64,000 bases of DNA from Bin5 sp965207495 (GCA_965207495.1 OZ242287.1:5146001-5210000), one strand, 5' to 3'; shown: positions 33,590 through 46,482, numbered from the stretch's first letter. The notes: generated by a model from the sequence alone, not told the origin. Numbers and translations: made by a program.

Positions 33590-33823
33590 TGGGGTGCGAT
33601 TGGCTTGGGTTGCATTGGTTATGTTTGGGTATGGCGCAAATTGTTTCCATGATGCCATAGGATTGGATTTGGGGGATAATTTGGGGGTGGGTTTGGGGGG
33701 ATGGGGGCGGGGGGAGTTCGGGCAGGGCGAGTGCCTGGAAAGGTATTTTGGATGTGCTTGAGTCGGCGTGGGTGGAGGATGTGTTATGGAAATGAGAGGG
33801 AGGATTATGCCTGCGAACTAAGA

Positions 33824-33848
33824 GTCCAGTGGCCTACGGCCACTGGAC
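33824..33848. terminator. Hairpin terminator downstream of the defence operon
   Basis: Perfect 11-bp stem GTCCAGTGGCC (33824-33834), loop TAC, GGCCACTGGAC (33838-33848). On the minus strand it follows the DUF499 stop by 17 bases and is followed by TCTTAGTT; on the plus strand by GTTTGATTTTC. The rest of the gap 33590-33865 shows nothing recognisable. Confidence 0.7.
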
Positions 33849-33865
33849 GTTTGATTTTCGTGTCT

Positions 33866-37270
<3,405 letters not shown>

Positions 37271-37290
37271 GGGTTACTCTCTTATCTTAA

Positions 37291-37926
37291 TCAATCGAAT
37301 AGTCTTCGCAACCAGTCGGCAAACGCAACTGATATCGGGACGTTGATGTCGAGTTCCTTGGCTTTTATTGCCAACCCCATGCGAAATGGACGCTCCCTTG
37401 TCGCCAGCCAGGCGTAAACTTTCGCCCTTATCGTTTTTTTGGGCTTAAACAATCTGTCGCCTAGTGGGATTTCATCAATGTATTTTTGAGATATAGGCCA
37501 GACAGGATCAGAGGACGGGATCATTTTCTCTACGAAATTCTCAAGTTCCCCGCTCGAACAGTTGTCAGGCATCAGCCAGATCCCTATGCGGACTTTGCCT
37601 TCAACAATCGCCCCTGACGGGACGGGTTTTTTGGGCAGGTCCGATATGTTGAAATAGCCCTCCTCTCCCAATGTACTTAACTTTGCTGTCACTGCGTGCC
37701 AACGAGAAACCGGTTCATCGTCTGCGTCCAATACAATACCCAGAACGTCACGCCCTGGAGCCTTGATTTCCGACGGGATTGACTTGAGGAGCTCGACATA
37801 ATTGGATTTATCCCTGATGCAAAATTTATTTGTAATTTCACACTGACTCCGAAGATGTCTAATTACGTGCTTGTCGTCCTGCCCTTCAACTAAGAGTACA
37901 CGTGATTGAGAGTCGAGGTCTTGCAT
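37291..37926 (-). CDS. TOPRIM-domain protein (DUF3226-like), likely nuclease effector
   Basis: 211 residues. TOPRIM signatures: Glu in SRVLLVEGQDDKHVIRHL, then the DxD in LGIVLDADDEP. C-terminal helical part includes SGELENFVEKMIP and LATRERPFRMGLAIKAKEL. Small TOPRIM proteins of this kind (DUF3226, DUF4435) are encoded beside AAA/SMC-like ATPases in OLD-like systems, including PARIS (AriA-AriB), where the TOPRIM subunit is the toxin released on phage sensing. The gene starts 4 bases after the ATPase stop. Confidence 0.82.
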   Translation of the reverse strand: MQDLDSQSRVLLVEGQDDKHVIRHLRSQCEITNKFCIRDKSNYVELLKSIPSEIKAPGRDVLGIVLDADDEPVSRWHAVTAKLSTLGEEGYFNISDLPKKPVPSGAIVEGKVRIGIWLMPDNCSSGELENFVEKMIPSSDPVWPISQKYIDEIPLGDRLFKPKKTIRAKVYAWLATRERPFRMGLAIKAKELDINVPISVAFADWLRRLFD

Positions 37927-37930
37927 GGAT

Positions 37931-39103
37931 TCACCTGACCTCTATTGTCTGATCGGCTGCAATCTTAAGGTTCTCTTCGGAGTACCGCACAGCACGCAGT
38001 CCTTCTAACTCCTGTTCCAGACGCACCAGAATACCTTCGGCCTCCTTGTTCTCCGCAGCCGCATACGCGAAGCCCCTGACGCAATCCCAACTATGCGTCG
38101 TGGCGAAGACTTGGACGTTGTTCTCGTGGGCGGTCTGTAGCACCATACGCCAGTAGTCTCGCTGCAAGGTGTGATGAATGCCATTCTCCGCTTCGTCAAT
38201 GAGGAGAAAGCCGTTGCGGCAGTTGGCGAGCGTAATAGCGACACCGAGCAGCCGAAGCACTCCATCTCCTAGGCTTCTCAACGGCAACGGCCTTTCGTAG
38301 CTTTTGAGCTTTATAATAGGACGGCGCCCAAGCCTCCTTTGGTTGGGCGCATCATCACCGATCACAGCTACCCGGTCAGCATCAGCACCTAATATTAGGC
38401 CTATTGCACGTGTGACCTGCCGCTCATCATTGGTCAGCGCCACACTATCCCACAAGCGAGCAATTTCAGAATACGTCAATATCTCTGGACCAAGAGTCTC
38501 AAACTCAATCGGGGGGAACAAATCCCTGTCGTAAATGGTTCGCCAATTAACATTTACTCCCGCCTTCAGGTACGCGTCTGCGCTACCAAAACCAATGTTG
38601 ACCGCGTACAGTCCATCGAAAATCCATTCGATTGAGTACCCTTTTCCCTTGTAGCCGACCCGGAACTGCCGGATCCGATCATCTGGGAAAAAAGCTGGGT
38701 TGCGATCAAATGCTTTTGCAATGCTGTCGCTATCCAGAGTAACCAATTCGATCTTGAGTTGCTCGGCTTCCAAGCTTGGTCCAATTGAGGCAGAAATATC
38801 TTTCGAGATGTCCCGTCCATAGAAGAGAGCAGTCCAGTCAGGTTCAGCGGTTTCATCTCCATCACTCTCAATGGAAGTCAGGATCTCTCCACGGGCTGCC
38901 AAGAGATCGATCAATTCGGTATATCTACCGCGGGCCGCGTATATCTGGATGGCTTCAAGTACCGTCGACTTGCCCACGCCATTCGGACCCGCCAGTAGCG
39001 TCACCTGGCCTAGTCGCTGGATGGAGAGTTTCTTGATGCCTCGGAAGTTCTCGATGTAGAGATCCGGGAGCAACAGGCCGCTATCGTTCTGTTTGTCGTC
39101 CAT
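37931..39103 (-). CDS. OLD/RecF-like AAA ATPase paired with the TOPRIM protein
   Basis: 390 residues. IENFRGIKKLSI followed by Walker A LLAGPNGVGKSTVLEAI; ABC-type signature region LRSLGDGVLRLLG; Walker B GFLLIDEAENGIHH and switch His in FATTHSWDC. This is the AAA_15/AAA_21 (OLD, RecF-like) ATPase type. With the next gene it forms an ATPase-TOPRIM pair similar to PARIS or two-gene OLD systems. Codon use is more AT-rich than its neighbours (as is the TOPRIM gene), which suggests separate acquisition of this pair into the operon. Confidence 0.85.
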   Translation of the reverse strand: MDDKQNDSGLLLPDLYIENFRGIKKLSIQRLGQVTLLAGPNGVGKSTVLEAIQIYAARGRYTELIDLLAARGEILTSIESDGDETAEPDWTALFYGRDISKDISASIGPSLEAEQLKIELVTLDSDSIAKAFDRNPAFFPDDRIRQFRVGYKGKGYSIEWIFDGLYAVNIGFGSADAYLKAGVNVNWRTIYDRDLFPPIEFETLGPEILTYSEIARLWDSVALTNDERQVTRAIGLILGADADRVAVIGDDAPNQRRLGRRPIIKLKSYERPLPLRSLGDGVLRLLGVAITLANCRNGFLLIDEAENGIHHTLQRDYWRMVLQTAHENNVQVFATTHSWDCVRGFAYAAAENKEAEGILVRLEQELEGLRAVRYSEENLKIAADQTIEVR

Positions 39104-39117
39104 TTTCTCAGTGCCTC

Positions 39118-39489
39118 TTACACGCGCCCTCCGCGTCTACAAGGATTTGGAAGTCGATTCGCGAAAGCCTGCGCCGTTTTGTCGTAGACAACTTTTCCAT
39201 CTCGGAGCGCGGCGCGGAGGACAGTTCCAACGATGTGACCGCGACGCGCAATTTCATCGGGTGTTGTCACTATGAAGTCTTTGCTGACCGGCAAGTCACT
39301 CAACGCCCGCCGCACCTCGACCGCGGCACGACCTTTGTCCGTTATCTCTTCCATGACGGCGAGCAGGTCGACGTCGCTCCAGCGGTTGGCGGTGCCGCGT
39401 GCGCGCGAGCCGAAGAGGAGGATGCGCGCTGGCTGGAAGCGCCCAACGATGCGCTCGACCATGGTCTCGATAACTGTGTCGGTCGTCAT
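39118..39489 (-). CDS. MNT-type nucleotidyltransferase
   Basis: 123 residues. The pol-beta-type minimal nucleotidyltransferase motif is complete: ILLFGSRARGTANRWSDVDLLAVM (GSxARG then DxD; written here as part of positions 22-45). A second acidic residue is expected at KDFIVTT. Free-standing MNT proteins act as antitoxins that AMPylate HEPN RNase partners. No separate HEPN gene is present, but the DUF499 protein of the same operon begins with a HEPN domain. The ATG overlaps the methylase stop by 4 bases. The C-terminus is Arg-rich and may extend beyond the folded domain. Confidence 0.85.
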   Translation of the reverse strand: MTTDTVIETMVERIVGRFQPARILLFGSRARGTANRWSDVDLLAVMEEITDKGRAAVEVRRALSDLPVSKDFIVTTPDEIARRGHIVGTVLRAALRDGKVVYDKTAQAFANRLPNPCRRGGRV

Positions 39490-42380
39490 TGCGTTGTTTC
39501 AGCCCCATCGAGCAAGGTCGCCTGCTCCACCCGCGGACGTTCGCGGGCGAGGCGGGCGATCTCCGGCCAACTCTGTACGAGGGCATTATACCCTAAGGCT
39601 TCCTGGGCGCGGTTCTTCTGTTCGCAGATGCGGTAGAGGCGGTAGGCGAGGTCGCGGGCGGACTCGGCGTCGGCGCGCAGTTTGGCGAGCAGTTCGGCGG
39701 CGCCGGGCTCGCCAGACTGGTTGTGTACGCGGATCAGATGGTGGACCATTTCCCAGACGGTGCGACGGGGGTCGGTTTCGGGGTCCCAGTCGTCGGGCAG
39801 TTCGTCGGGGCGGAGCAGGCGTATCTGGCCCCCACCAGATTCAACAATGCCTGCCTCATTCAGACCGAAATCGCTGGTATTCTTGGCAGTAATAAGCGTC
39901 TCGGCAATGCCGAAGTCGTCGGCCTCGAAGCCCGCCTGTTCAAACCAAGCCACGGCCCAACGCGTATCGGCGTCGAAGTCGCCCTCCTGCTCGGCCAGCG
40001 TCTCGTCCAAGGCTTGGTTTATCAGAGAGAGGGCGTCGCGTACCGAGAGCGGTTGGCCGCTGACATCCAGGACTCGTGCGAAGCGGCTGAAGACGGCCAT
40101 CCCAGGACCAATGGCAACTTGGGCCAGATCGACCGGTGCTATGCTACCGGCCTGCATGGTACTTAAGGCCGCGGGGAGCTCCTCTCTAAGAGCGTCAACA
40201 AACTCGCGCCGGGTAGCCATTCGCGCGTTGGCAGGACGCAGGCGACATGCGAGTACAATGCTGGAAGCCAGAGAATTTGTTCCCATCCCTATCATCCTGT
40301 AGCGTTGTTCACTACGCATAGGCCATGTACCGTCCACAGAAAATCCAGAGCGAATCACTGCGTCTAGGAATGTCTCCCAGCCAGTGTTGCCGATACCTGC
40401 TCCGTCCTTGTTTTCTGATTGCTTAAAGGCATAGTAAATAGTAACAGGAAAAGCAGGATGGGCCTTCTTTGCGATTCGCTGCAATGCCATTGTCATTCCA
40501 TTCAAAAAGAAAGTTTCCGCCTTTTCCTTGCCCCCGTGCCGATACGGCGAGGCTACTAGCTCCTCAGCTTTTGGGACGACCATCGTCGCAAACAGGCCTG
40601 GAAAAACGTCCTTAAGAGTGCGTCGTAGCCACACAAAGAAAAAATCTGACAGATCGGCGTAGCCGATATTGTCATAATAAGGTGGATCTGTCGATACGAT
40701 TCTTTGAATGGCCAACTCCCCTTGCATGGCGTTCTCCATCAAAGCTTTACCATTTCCTCTTTGCGGCAACTTACCAATGCATTTGACAATGAACTCTACG
40801 GCAGGCTCGAGGCCGCCCACTACATTGTTCAGTACAGCGGCTTCAGGAAACTCCCAAGCCATTGCGATGGCTTGTTTGCTAAAAAGATTCATAACCTTTT
40901 CATTGCCCGATACCCATCTTGTGCAGGAATTCGAGAAATCAGCCGAACGATCAACAGCAAATGACAGATATGTTCCTACCGCGTCCGCGTATTCGGATGC
41001 CGCGGTTCCGTCTTGGCACAAGGGAGCGCCATTGTGCTGCATTCCCGAAGCCACGGCGTCGAGTCTTATCCTCTCGCGAGCTTCGCCAATCAAGTCTGAA
41101 AAGGTAGTCAATGCTACCAGTTGACGGTTGGTAAAAAGGTCGGCAAAAGTGGTCAGCCCGTACAAAGGCACCCAGATGGCTCGAGGATCATCCGGAAGAT
41201 CTTGTTTCGGTTCCCAGTTTGGTTTAGCCTCAGAAACAATCGACTCATGGTCAGATGTTGGGGTAAGGTAGACGCGCTCCCGATCGCCTTCAGCAATGAT
41301 CGCCATGAGACGCGCATTCATTTGTCCGGCGATTCCTTGGGACTTGATGTAGTCGGGAGACATAGGCACGCCGGACATCACACATTGGAAATTCGAGCCA
41401 CGCGAAAGCTTGGTACCTTTCCGGGCCGTAAGGGGCGGTGTTCCCACTTTGACCGTGAAATTGTAGCCATCCTTCTCAATTATGGGCTCGACGTATGCCT
41501 CCTTTCCCTTCTTGTTGGATAGTACAAATTTCGAGGCAAGTGGCACTTCCACATTGGCGAAGGCCGGGTTGGGGCTCCTGACCGTACGCACCCACAACCA
41601 GGCAATGACGGAGAGCTTGCGGCCAACGTAGCGTTTCAGGTCTTGGCGCTCTTCTGCCATTGCCGGGGTAACCTCCACTTTTGGATAGAGATGACCGATG
41701 CGTTTTTCGGCCTCGTTGCGTATCCACTTGCCGTAATAGCGCACATCGTCGGCCAGACCACTTGTGCCCTTCCAGGCCGCATGGATGCCTCCTTGGCTTG
41801 CGTTGCGCTCTGGGTTGACTGGCGGGCAACCTGCAAATTTGGGCGGGATTTCAATCATTGCCTTGTTAATTAAAACGGCGACCGGGTTCAGATCGCTGGC
41901 GTAACTATCTAATCCTAGCCGTTGGGCCTCCATGGGGATCGCCCCGCCGCCGGCAAAAGGGTCATGGAAGGCGGGCAACCGCTCTGGATCGAAAAGTTCA
42001 GCGGCACGCGGGTGGTTGCGGTTGTCGGTACAGGTTCTGTGCCAACTCTTGCGGATCTCGGATCGTGCCTGCTCAAATACACGCTCGTCTGTCGTATTTT
42101 TCCATTGCACAAAATCCCTCATGATTCGAAAGAGGCGCTCTCGTTCAGTTGCCTGCTCCACCTCACTGGGGAACTCTTCGGGCAGGTCGGACGGGTCGTC
42201 CACCAGCTGAGCGAAGAGAACGGCGCGCGCCGTAGCCAAAGGTTTACGTGACCACCACTGATGAAGACCTCGCGGATGTGCACCAATGCCAGGCATCTTC
42301 TCGTGCGCAGATGCAGCGTTGATGGCGTCGAGCGGCAGGGCGACTTCAATCAGCTTTTTTCGCGTTCTTAATTGCTCCAC
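39486..42380 (-). CDS. DUF1156 DNA methyltransferase of the defence operon
   Basis: 964 residues. N-terminal DUF1156 (RTRKKLIEVALPLDAINA, LHQWWSRKPLATARAVLFAQ), then the SAM-binding motif HDPFAGGGAIPMEAQRLG near residue 137, and the catalytic IVSTDPPYYDNIGYADLSDF near residue 577 (DPPY, i.e. amino-methyltransferase of N6-adenine or N4-cytosine type). The long spacer between motifs and the C-terminal helical region are typical of the family. It likely methylates host DNA for self/non-self discrimination. The start appears to be GTG at 42380, preceded by GAGG; the next gene overlaps by 4 bases. Confidence 0.88.
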   Translation of the reverse strand: MEQLRTRKKLIEVALPLDAINAASAHEKMPGIGAHPRGLHQWWSRKPLATARAVLFAQLVDDPSDLPEEFPSEVEQATERERLFRIMRDFVQWKNTTDERVFEQARSEIRKSWHRTCTDNRNHPRAAELFDPERLPAFHDPFAGGGAIPMEAQRLGLDSYASDLNPVAVLINKAMIEIPPKFAGCPPVNPERNASQGGIHAAWKGTSGLADDVRYYGKWIRNEAEKRIGHLYPKVEVTPAMAEERQDLKRYVGRKLSVIAWLWVRTVRSPNPAFANVEVPLASKFVLSNKKGKEAYVEPIIEKDGYNFTVKVGTPPLTARKGTKLSRGSNFQCVMSGVPMSPDYIKSQGIAGQMNARLMAIIAEGDRERVYLTPTSDHESIVSEAKPNWEPKQDLPDDPRAIWVPLYGLTTFADLFTNRQLVALTTFSDLIGEARERIRLDAVASGMQHNGAPLCQDGTAASEYADAVGTYLSFAVDRSADFSNSCTRWVSGNEKVMNLFSKQAIAMAWEFPEAAVLNNVVGGLEPAVEFIVKCIGKLPQRGNGKALMENAMQGELAIQRIVSTDPPYYDNIGYADLSDFFFVWLRRTLKDVFPGLFATMVVPKAEELVASPYRHGGKEKAETFFLNGMTMALQRIAKKAHPAFPVTIYYAFKQSENKDGAGIGNTGWETFLDAVIRSGFSVDGTWPMRSEQRYRMIGMGTNSLASSIVLACRLRPANARMATRREFVDALREELPAALSTMQAGSIAPVDLAQVAIGPGMAVFSRFARVLDVSGQPLSVRDALSLINQALDETLAEQEGDFDADTRWAVAWFEQAGFEADDFGIAETLITAKNTSDFGLNEAGIVESGGGQIRLLRPDELPDDWDPETDPRRTVWEMVHHLIRVHNQSGEPGAAELLAKLRADAESARDLAYRLYRICEQKNRAQEALGYNALVQSWPEIARLARERPRVEQATLLDGAETTQ

Positions 42381-42389
42381 GTTTATACC

Positions 42390-42717
42390 TCACTTCCAGG
42401 AGAGTGACCGCGTCAGTTTGTGACGATCGGGTTTGGTGACTCGAGTTAGCAAGTAGCTGTCTCGTGTCAGAAAAATGCCTGCGCCCTGGCGGGTGCGCGG
42501 CTTTCTGTCTCTCGCGTACTTCTTCAAGGTGGTCGTCGTTGTCTAAGCCATCAAAAGTGGCGTGCAGTCTCTCCATGTAGTGATAGGCAGCAGTCCAATT
42601 TCGGATCATTAGACCATGTTTGATTGGCGTAAGCATGACTTTGACTCAGGCGACAATGCCGAAACGGTTGCGAAAATGTATTGGGACAGTGATCTGGCTT
42701 CGGTCCAAAATACGCAT
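42390..42717 (-). pseudogene. Decayed AbrB-PIN toxin-antitoxin module
   Basis: The first frame starts at the ATG 42717: MRILDRSQITVPIHFRNRFG, an AbrB-type antitoxin like the intact one at 30949-31161, with an in-frame TGA (42646-42648) after 23 codons and then, in the same frame, LTPIKHGLMIRNWTAA and DNDDHLEEVRER, the matching C-terminus. It is followed, in another frame, by FLTRDSYLLTRVTKPDR, the C-terminal end of a PIN toxin, ending at 42390; the toxin's first 100 residues are deleted. It fills the only large gap (42381-42807) of the defence operon. Confidence 0.8.
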
Positions 42718-42807
42718 AGATGCTTCTGGACGGAACTCTGTAGCGCCCCAGTATACTTTGGACAGGGCTCAGATAGTAAGTCCTCCCCTCTGTCCGACTT
42801 CTCTTAA

Positions 42808-45800
42808 CTACGCGGGTTCCTTGGCGCGCGCAAGCAGTTCGGCGAAATTGTAGTTGACGCTGGTTACGCCGAAGTCCGGTTCACGCTGGAAGGGGCGGCG
42901 CAGGTAGTGGACGCGGTGGTCGTCGCCGTCGAGAAATTCGACGATGGCGAGGATGTAGGCGTCGGGCTTGTTGAGCGAGTATAGGATCTCGTTGCGGGTG
43001 ACGGTGATGGCGGGCGCGCCGCTGACGCGGCCCTTGACTTCGAGGAAACGCAGGCGGCCACTGGCGGGATCGCGGCTTTCGATGTCGTAGCCACGCTTTT
43101 CGAGCTCGCGGTCGGTCGGTTCGTTGCCCAGGCTGCGTTCCACGTCCATGATGATTGCCCGGGCGCGGGCGGCGGCGGCCTGCGTGTCGCTCGCTACTTT
43201 AGGCAGGGGGAGCGGGGCTTCGCCTGCCATTGACTGGAGCAACCCAAGCGGGACGATCAGGGCCGCGCCGAGCACGACGGGGGGCCGGGGCGAAATCTGA
43301 CGCTCCAATTCGATTTCGGCGAGCCGTTTTTGCAGGCGTTCCTGGAGGCGGTCGGCGCGCTGGCGGGCTTGAGCGGAGTTGAGGCGGGCGTTGGCGCGGC
43401 CGGATTGCTCTTGCAGCTTGAGGTCTTCGGCGCGGCGGTCCCAGTGCGATATCTCCATGGTCAGGCGGGCCTGGACGGCGTCGCGGGTTTTGTCGAGAAG
43501 CGGTTGCCTGGCGCTGCGGATTTCGTCGACGTGTTCGGGCACGACGCTGGCGACAGCGTAACGTTGGGCGGTTTGCTCCAGATCGGCGCCGATCCAGGTG
43601 CATTCCGGGCGCGCCAGCAGGGCTTCGTGGCCCGGTTCGTGGGCGGCGAGCGGCCGGTAGTCGAGATAGGGGGCGTATTCCATGTGGCGGGTGGTGCCGG
43701 CCGCGTCGAGCTCGACGTAGAGCATGCGCTTGGAGATGACGCGGCGCGTGCCGGCGCGGGTGAGGCTGGCGTCCTGGATGGCGTGTTCGAGGAAGAAGAG
43801 GACGCGCGGTTCGATGCCGGGGTCGCGCTCGTCGACGAGGACGGCGCCCTGCTTTAGCAGGTCGCGGTGGCTTTTGAGCGTGCTGTCGATGACGGCGTCG
43901 AGCAGGGGATGGCCGGGACAGACAAAGGCGGCGGGAGGATGGCTGTCGTTGACGGCCAGTGACTTTTCGAAGACGATGCGTTCGTAGCGGCGTGGCACGG
44001 TCATGCCGGCGCCGACGGTGCGCTCGCTGTTGCGCAGCGGGGCGGGCACGTGGGTGATTTCAAAGCGGCGGCTCTCGCGCTGGCGGGCGCGGCCGCCCAC
44101 ACGCTCGAAGGCCTCGAGGAAGAAGGACTCGATATAGTGGGGTTGGAGACGGCGCGCCTCGGCCCGCTCCATGCGGGCGCGGACACGATGCACGCGGCTG
44201 GCGTCCATTGAGTCCGGCGTCAGCGAGCGCACTTCGAGCAGATCGCGCAGCTTTTCTACATCGAAGGCGTTTTCGACGGTGGTGGTGAGCTTGGCGCGCA
44301 CGTTTGGCTGCTCGCCGTAACGGATAGCATCTACGAGCAGCTCGCGCAGGGGTCTGCCGTCGAACTGCATTTTGCCGAGGACGTCGAATACCTGACCGCC
44401 GAGGGTCTGGCGCGCCTGTTCCAGCTTTTCCAGGAGGCGTCCGTATACGTCGCCCTCGCGGGTCTCGGAGGCGACCAGGTTCCAGAGATGGCAGACCTCG
44501 GTCTGGCCGATGCGATGGATGCGGCCGAAGCGCTGTTCGAGGCGGTTCGGGTTCCAGGGCAGGTCGTAGTTGACCATCAGATGGGCGCGTTGGAGGTTGA
44601 TGCCCTCGCCGGCGGCGTCGGTTGCCAGAAGGACGCGCACTTCCGGGTCGTGGCGGAAGGCCTCCTGGGCGGCGTTGCGGTCCTCGCGGCGCAGGCCGCC
44701 GTGGATGACTACGACGGCCTGATCGCGGCCCAGGCGGCCGGCGATGCGCGTGTGCAGGTAGTTGAGGGTATCACGGTGTTCGGTGAAGATGACCAGCTTC
44801 TGTTGGGGCGAGGGCACGGGTTCGGAAATCGTGCCGGCGCCGTAGGGAGCGGGGTCCTCGGCGAGCGTGCTGATGAACAGCTTGTCGAGCAGCTGTCCCA
44901 GTTCTCGCCACTTGGTATCGCGGCCGCCGCGCAGAACGCGGCCGGCCTCCGCTTCGAGGGCGTTGAGGGTGCCGATCTCCTGTTTCAGCTCGTCGATGGT
45001 CTGGGCAGCGGTGGCCTGATCGAGGATCTCGCCCTCCTGCGCCTCGACTTCGCTCTCGGGGGCGTCTTCCAGGTCTTCGAAGTCTTCGCTGTCGAACGTT
45101 AAGGTGGCCGGCGCGGCGACGAAATCGGCCTGGCCCTTGCGCTGCAGCCCCTCCACTTCCTGCAGGCGGCCCTGCAGCCGTTCGCGACGGCGGCGCAGGG
45201 AGCTGTAGATTGCCTCGGGCGAGGAGGCGAGTCGGCGTTGGAGGATGGTGAGGGCGAAACCGACGGCGCCGGCCCGTTTGTCGTTGGCGAGCGCATGGGC
45301 GCGGTTAAACTCTTCGCGAACGTATTGGGTTACGGCGGTATAGAGCTGCTCTTCCTCGGGCGACAGTTTGTAGGCGACGGTGTAGGCCATGCGCTCGGGG
45401 AAAAGGGGCGTAGTGTCGAACTTGCGCAGCTTCTCTTTGACCATGCGGCGTATGAGGTCGGAGACGTCGACGTTGTGAACGCCGTCGCGGAACTTGCCCT
45501 CAAAGCGATCGCTGTCCAGCAACGCCATGAAAAGCTGGAAGTCTTCCTCTTTGCCGTTGTGGGGCGTAGCGGTCATCAGCAGGAATTGACGGGTCAGGTC
45601 GGAGAGGAGCTGGCCGAGGCGGTAGCGCTTGGTGTAGCGCGGTTCGTTGCCGAAATAGCTGGCCGACATCTTGTGGGCTTCGTCGCATACGACCAGGTCC
45701 CAGTCGCAGTCGCGCGCCTTCAGTTTCTGCTGCACCTCCTCGTCACGCGAGAGCTTGTCGAGGCGGGCGATGACGAGGTCGGTTTCGAGGAACCAGTTGC

Positions 45801-46374
45801 CGGTGCGGGCGGCTTCGAGTTTGTCGTTGGTGAGGATTTCGAAGGGCAGCTGGAAGCGTCGGTAGAGCTCATCCTGCCACTGTTCGGCCAGCGCGCCGGG
45901 ACAGACGACGAGGCAGCGCTGGAGGTCGCCGCGGGCGATGAGCTCTTTGATTAGCAGGCCGGCCATGATGGTCTTGCCGGCGCCGGGATCGTCGGCCAGG
46001 AGGAAGCGCAGCGGCGAGCGGGGCAGCATGGCCTCGTAGACGGCGGTGATCTGGTGGGGGAGAGGCTCGACATCGGAGGTATGGACGGCCAGCAGCGGGT
46101 CAAAGAGATGGGCGAGGCGGATGCGCTGGGCTTCTGACGCGAGGCGGAAGAGGGCGCCGTCGCCGTCGAAGCTCCAGGGACGCGCCTGCTCCGCAACCTT
46201 GATGCGGGATTCATCCTCGCGGTAGAGGAGCTCGTTGGCCACCTCGCCGGTGGGCGTCTTGTAGGTCAGTTCCAAGGCGGCGTCGCCGTACCATTGCACG
46301 TTGACGACGGTGACGAGGCTGTCCGTGAGGATGCCCTCGACGGCCGCATTGGTTGTGAGGTCTTCCAGTCTCAT
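42808..46374 (-). CDS. SNF2-family helicase with C-terminal DUF3883 domain
   Basis: 1188 residues from the ATG at 46374 (MRLEDLTTNAAVEG); the frame extends to 46437 without a better start. Helicase motifs: Walker A LLADDPGAGKTIMAGLLIKE (near 130), DEAH in VVCDEAHKMS (near 230), LMTATPHNG, the acidic insertion EDFEDLEDAPESEVEAQEGE, TDAAGEGINLQRA and RFGRIHRIGQ (motif VI). The C-terminal 110 residues (RELEKRGYDIESRDP, LRFLEVKGRV, VTRNEILYSL) form a DUF3883 domain with a D...ExK pattern like that of PD-(D/E)xK nucleases. First gene of the defence operon; probable DNA translocase that processes invading DNA. Confidence 0.9.
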   Translation of the reverse strand: MRLEDLTTNAAVEGILTDSLVTVVNVQWYGDAALELTYKTPTGEVANELLYREDESRIKVAEQARPWSFDGDGALFRLASEAQRIRLAHLFDPLLAVHTSDVEPLPHQITAVYEAMLPRSPLRFLLADDPGAGKTIMAGLLIKELIARGDLQRCLVVCPGALAEQWQDELYRRFQLPFEILTNDKLEAARTGNWFLETDLVIARLDKLSRDEEVQQKLKARDCDWDLVVCDEAHKMSASYFGNEPRYTKRYRLGQLLSDLTRQFLLMTATPHNGKEEDFQLFMALLDSDRFEGKFRDGVHNVDVSDLIRRMVKEKLRKFDTTPLFPERMAYTVAYKLSPEEEQLYTAVTQYVREEFNRAHALANDKRAGAVGFALTILQRRLASSPEAIYSSLRRRRERLQGRLQEVEGLQRKGQADFVAAPATLTFDSEDFEDLEDAPESEVEAQEGEILDQATAAQTIDELKQEIGTLNALEAEAGRVLRGGRDTKWRELGQLLDKLFISTLAEDPAPYGAGTISEPVPSPQQKLVIFTEHRDTLNYLHTRIAGRLGRDQAVVVIHGGLRREDRNAAQEAFRHDPEVRVLLATDAAGEGINLQRAHLMVNYDLPWNPNRLEQRFGRIHRIGQTEVCHLWNLVASETREGDVYGRLLEKLEQARQTLGGQVFDVLGKMQFDGRPLRELLVDAIRYGEQPNVRAKLTTTVENAFDVEKLRDLLEVRSLTPDSMDASRVHRVRARMERAEARRLQPHYIESFFLEAFERVGGRARQRESRRFEITHVPAPLRNSERTVGAGMTVPRRYERIVFEKSLAVNDSHPPAAFVCPGHPLLDAVIDSTLKSHRDLLKQGAVLVDERDPGIEPRVLFFLEHAIQDASLTRAGTRRVISKRMLYVELDAAGTTRHMEYAPYLDYRPLAAHEPGHEALLARPECTWIGADLEQTAQRYAVASVVPEHVDEIRSARQPLLDKTRDAVQARLTMEISHWDRRAEDLKLQEQSGRANARLNSAQARQRADRLQERLQKRLAEIELERQISPRPPVVLGAALIVPLGLLQSMAGEAPLPLPKVASDTQAAAARARAIIMDVERSLGNEPTDRELEKRGYDIESRDPASGRLRFLEVKGRVSGAPAITVTRNEILYSLNKPDAYILAIVEFLDGDDHRVHYLRRPFQREPDFGVTSVNYNFAELLARAKEPA

Positions 46375-46425
46375 ATTTCGGGATGTTCGATGTGGGAATA
46401 TCCGGCCAGAACATTGTGCTGTCGT

Positions 46426-46447
46426 ATGACATAGCATGTTCTGTCAT
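46426..46447. promoter_or_regulatory. Candidate operator upstream of the defence operon
   Basis: Inverted repeat ATGACA (46426-46431), 10-base spacer, TGTCAT (46442-46447), starting 5 bases downstream of the predicted -10 box. A second overlapping inverted repeat, TAGCAT (46432-46437) with ATGCTA (46453-46458), includes the -10 box itself. Confidence 0.4.
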
Positions 46448-46452
46448 GGATG

Positions 46453-46482
46453 ATGCTACTCTACATCGGCACTGAAGGTCAA
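46453..46482 (-). promoter_or_regulatory. Predicted promoter of the defence operon
   Basis: Minus-strand TTGACC (46477-46482), 18-base spacer, TAGCAT (46453-46458). The same -10 hexamer is used at the fur/zur promoter. Leader of about 70 bases before the ATG at 46374. Confidence 0.4.

Noticed and set aside
42646..42648. In-frame TGA in the AbrB-like relic considered as selenocysteine
   Set aside because: The position corresponds to Asn in the intact homologue, not Cys, and the partner toxin is deleted, so it is a nonsense mutation in a pseudogene.
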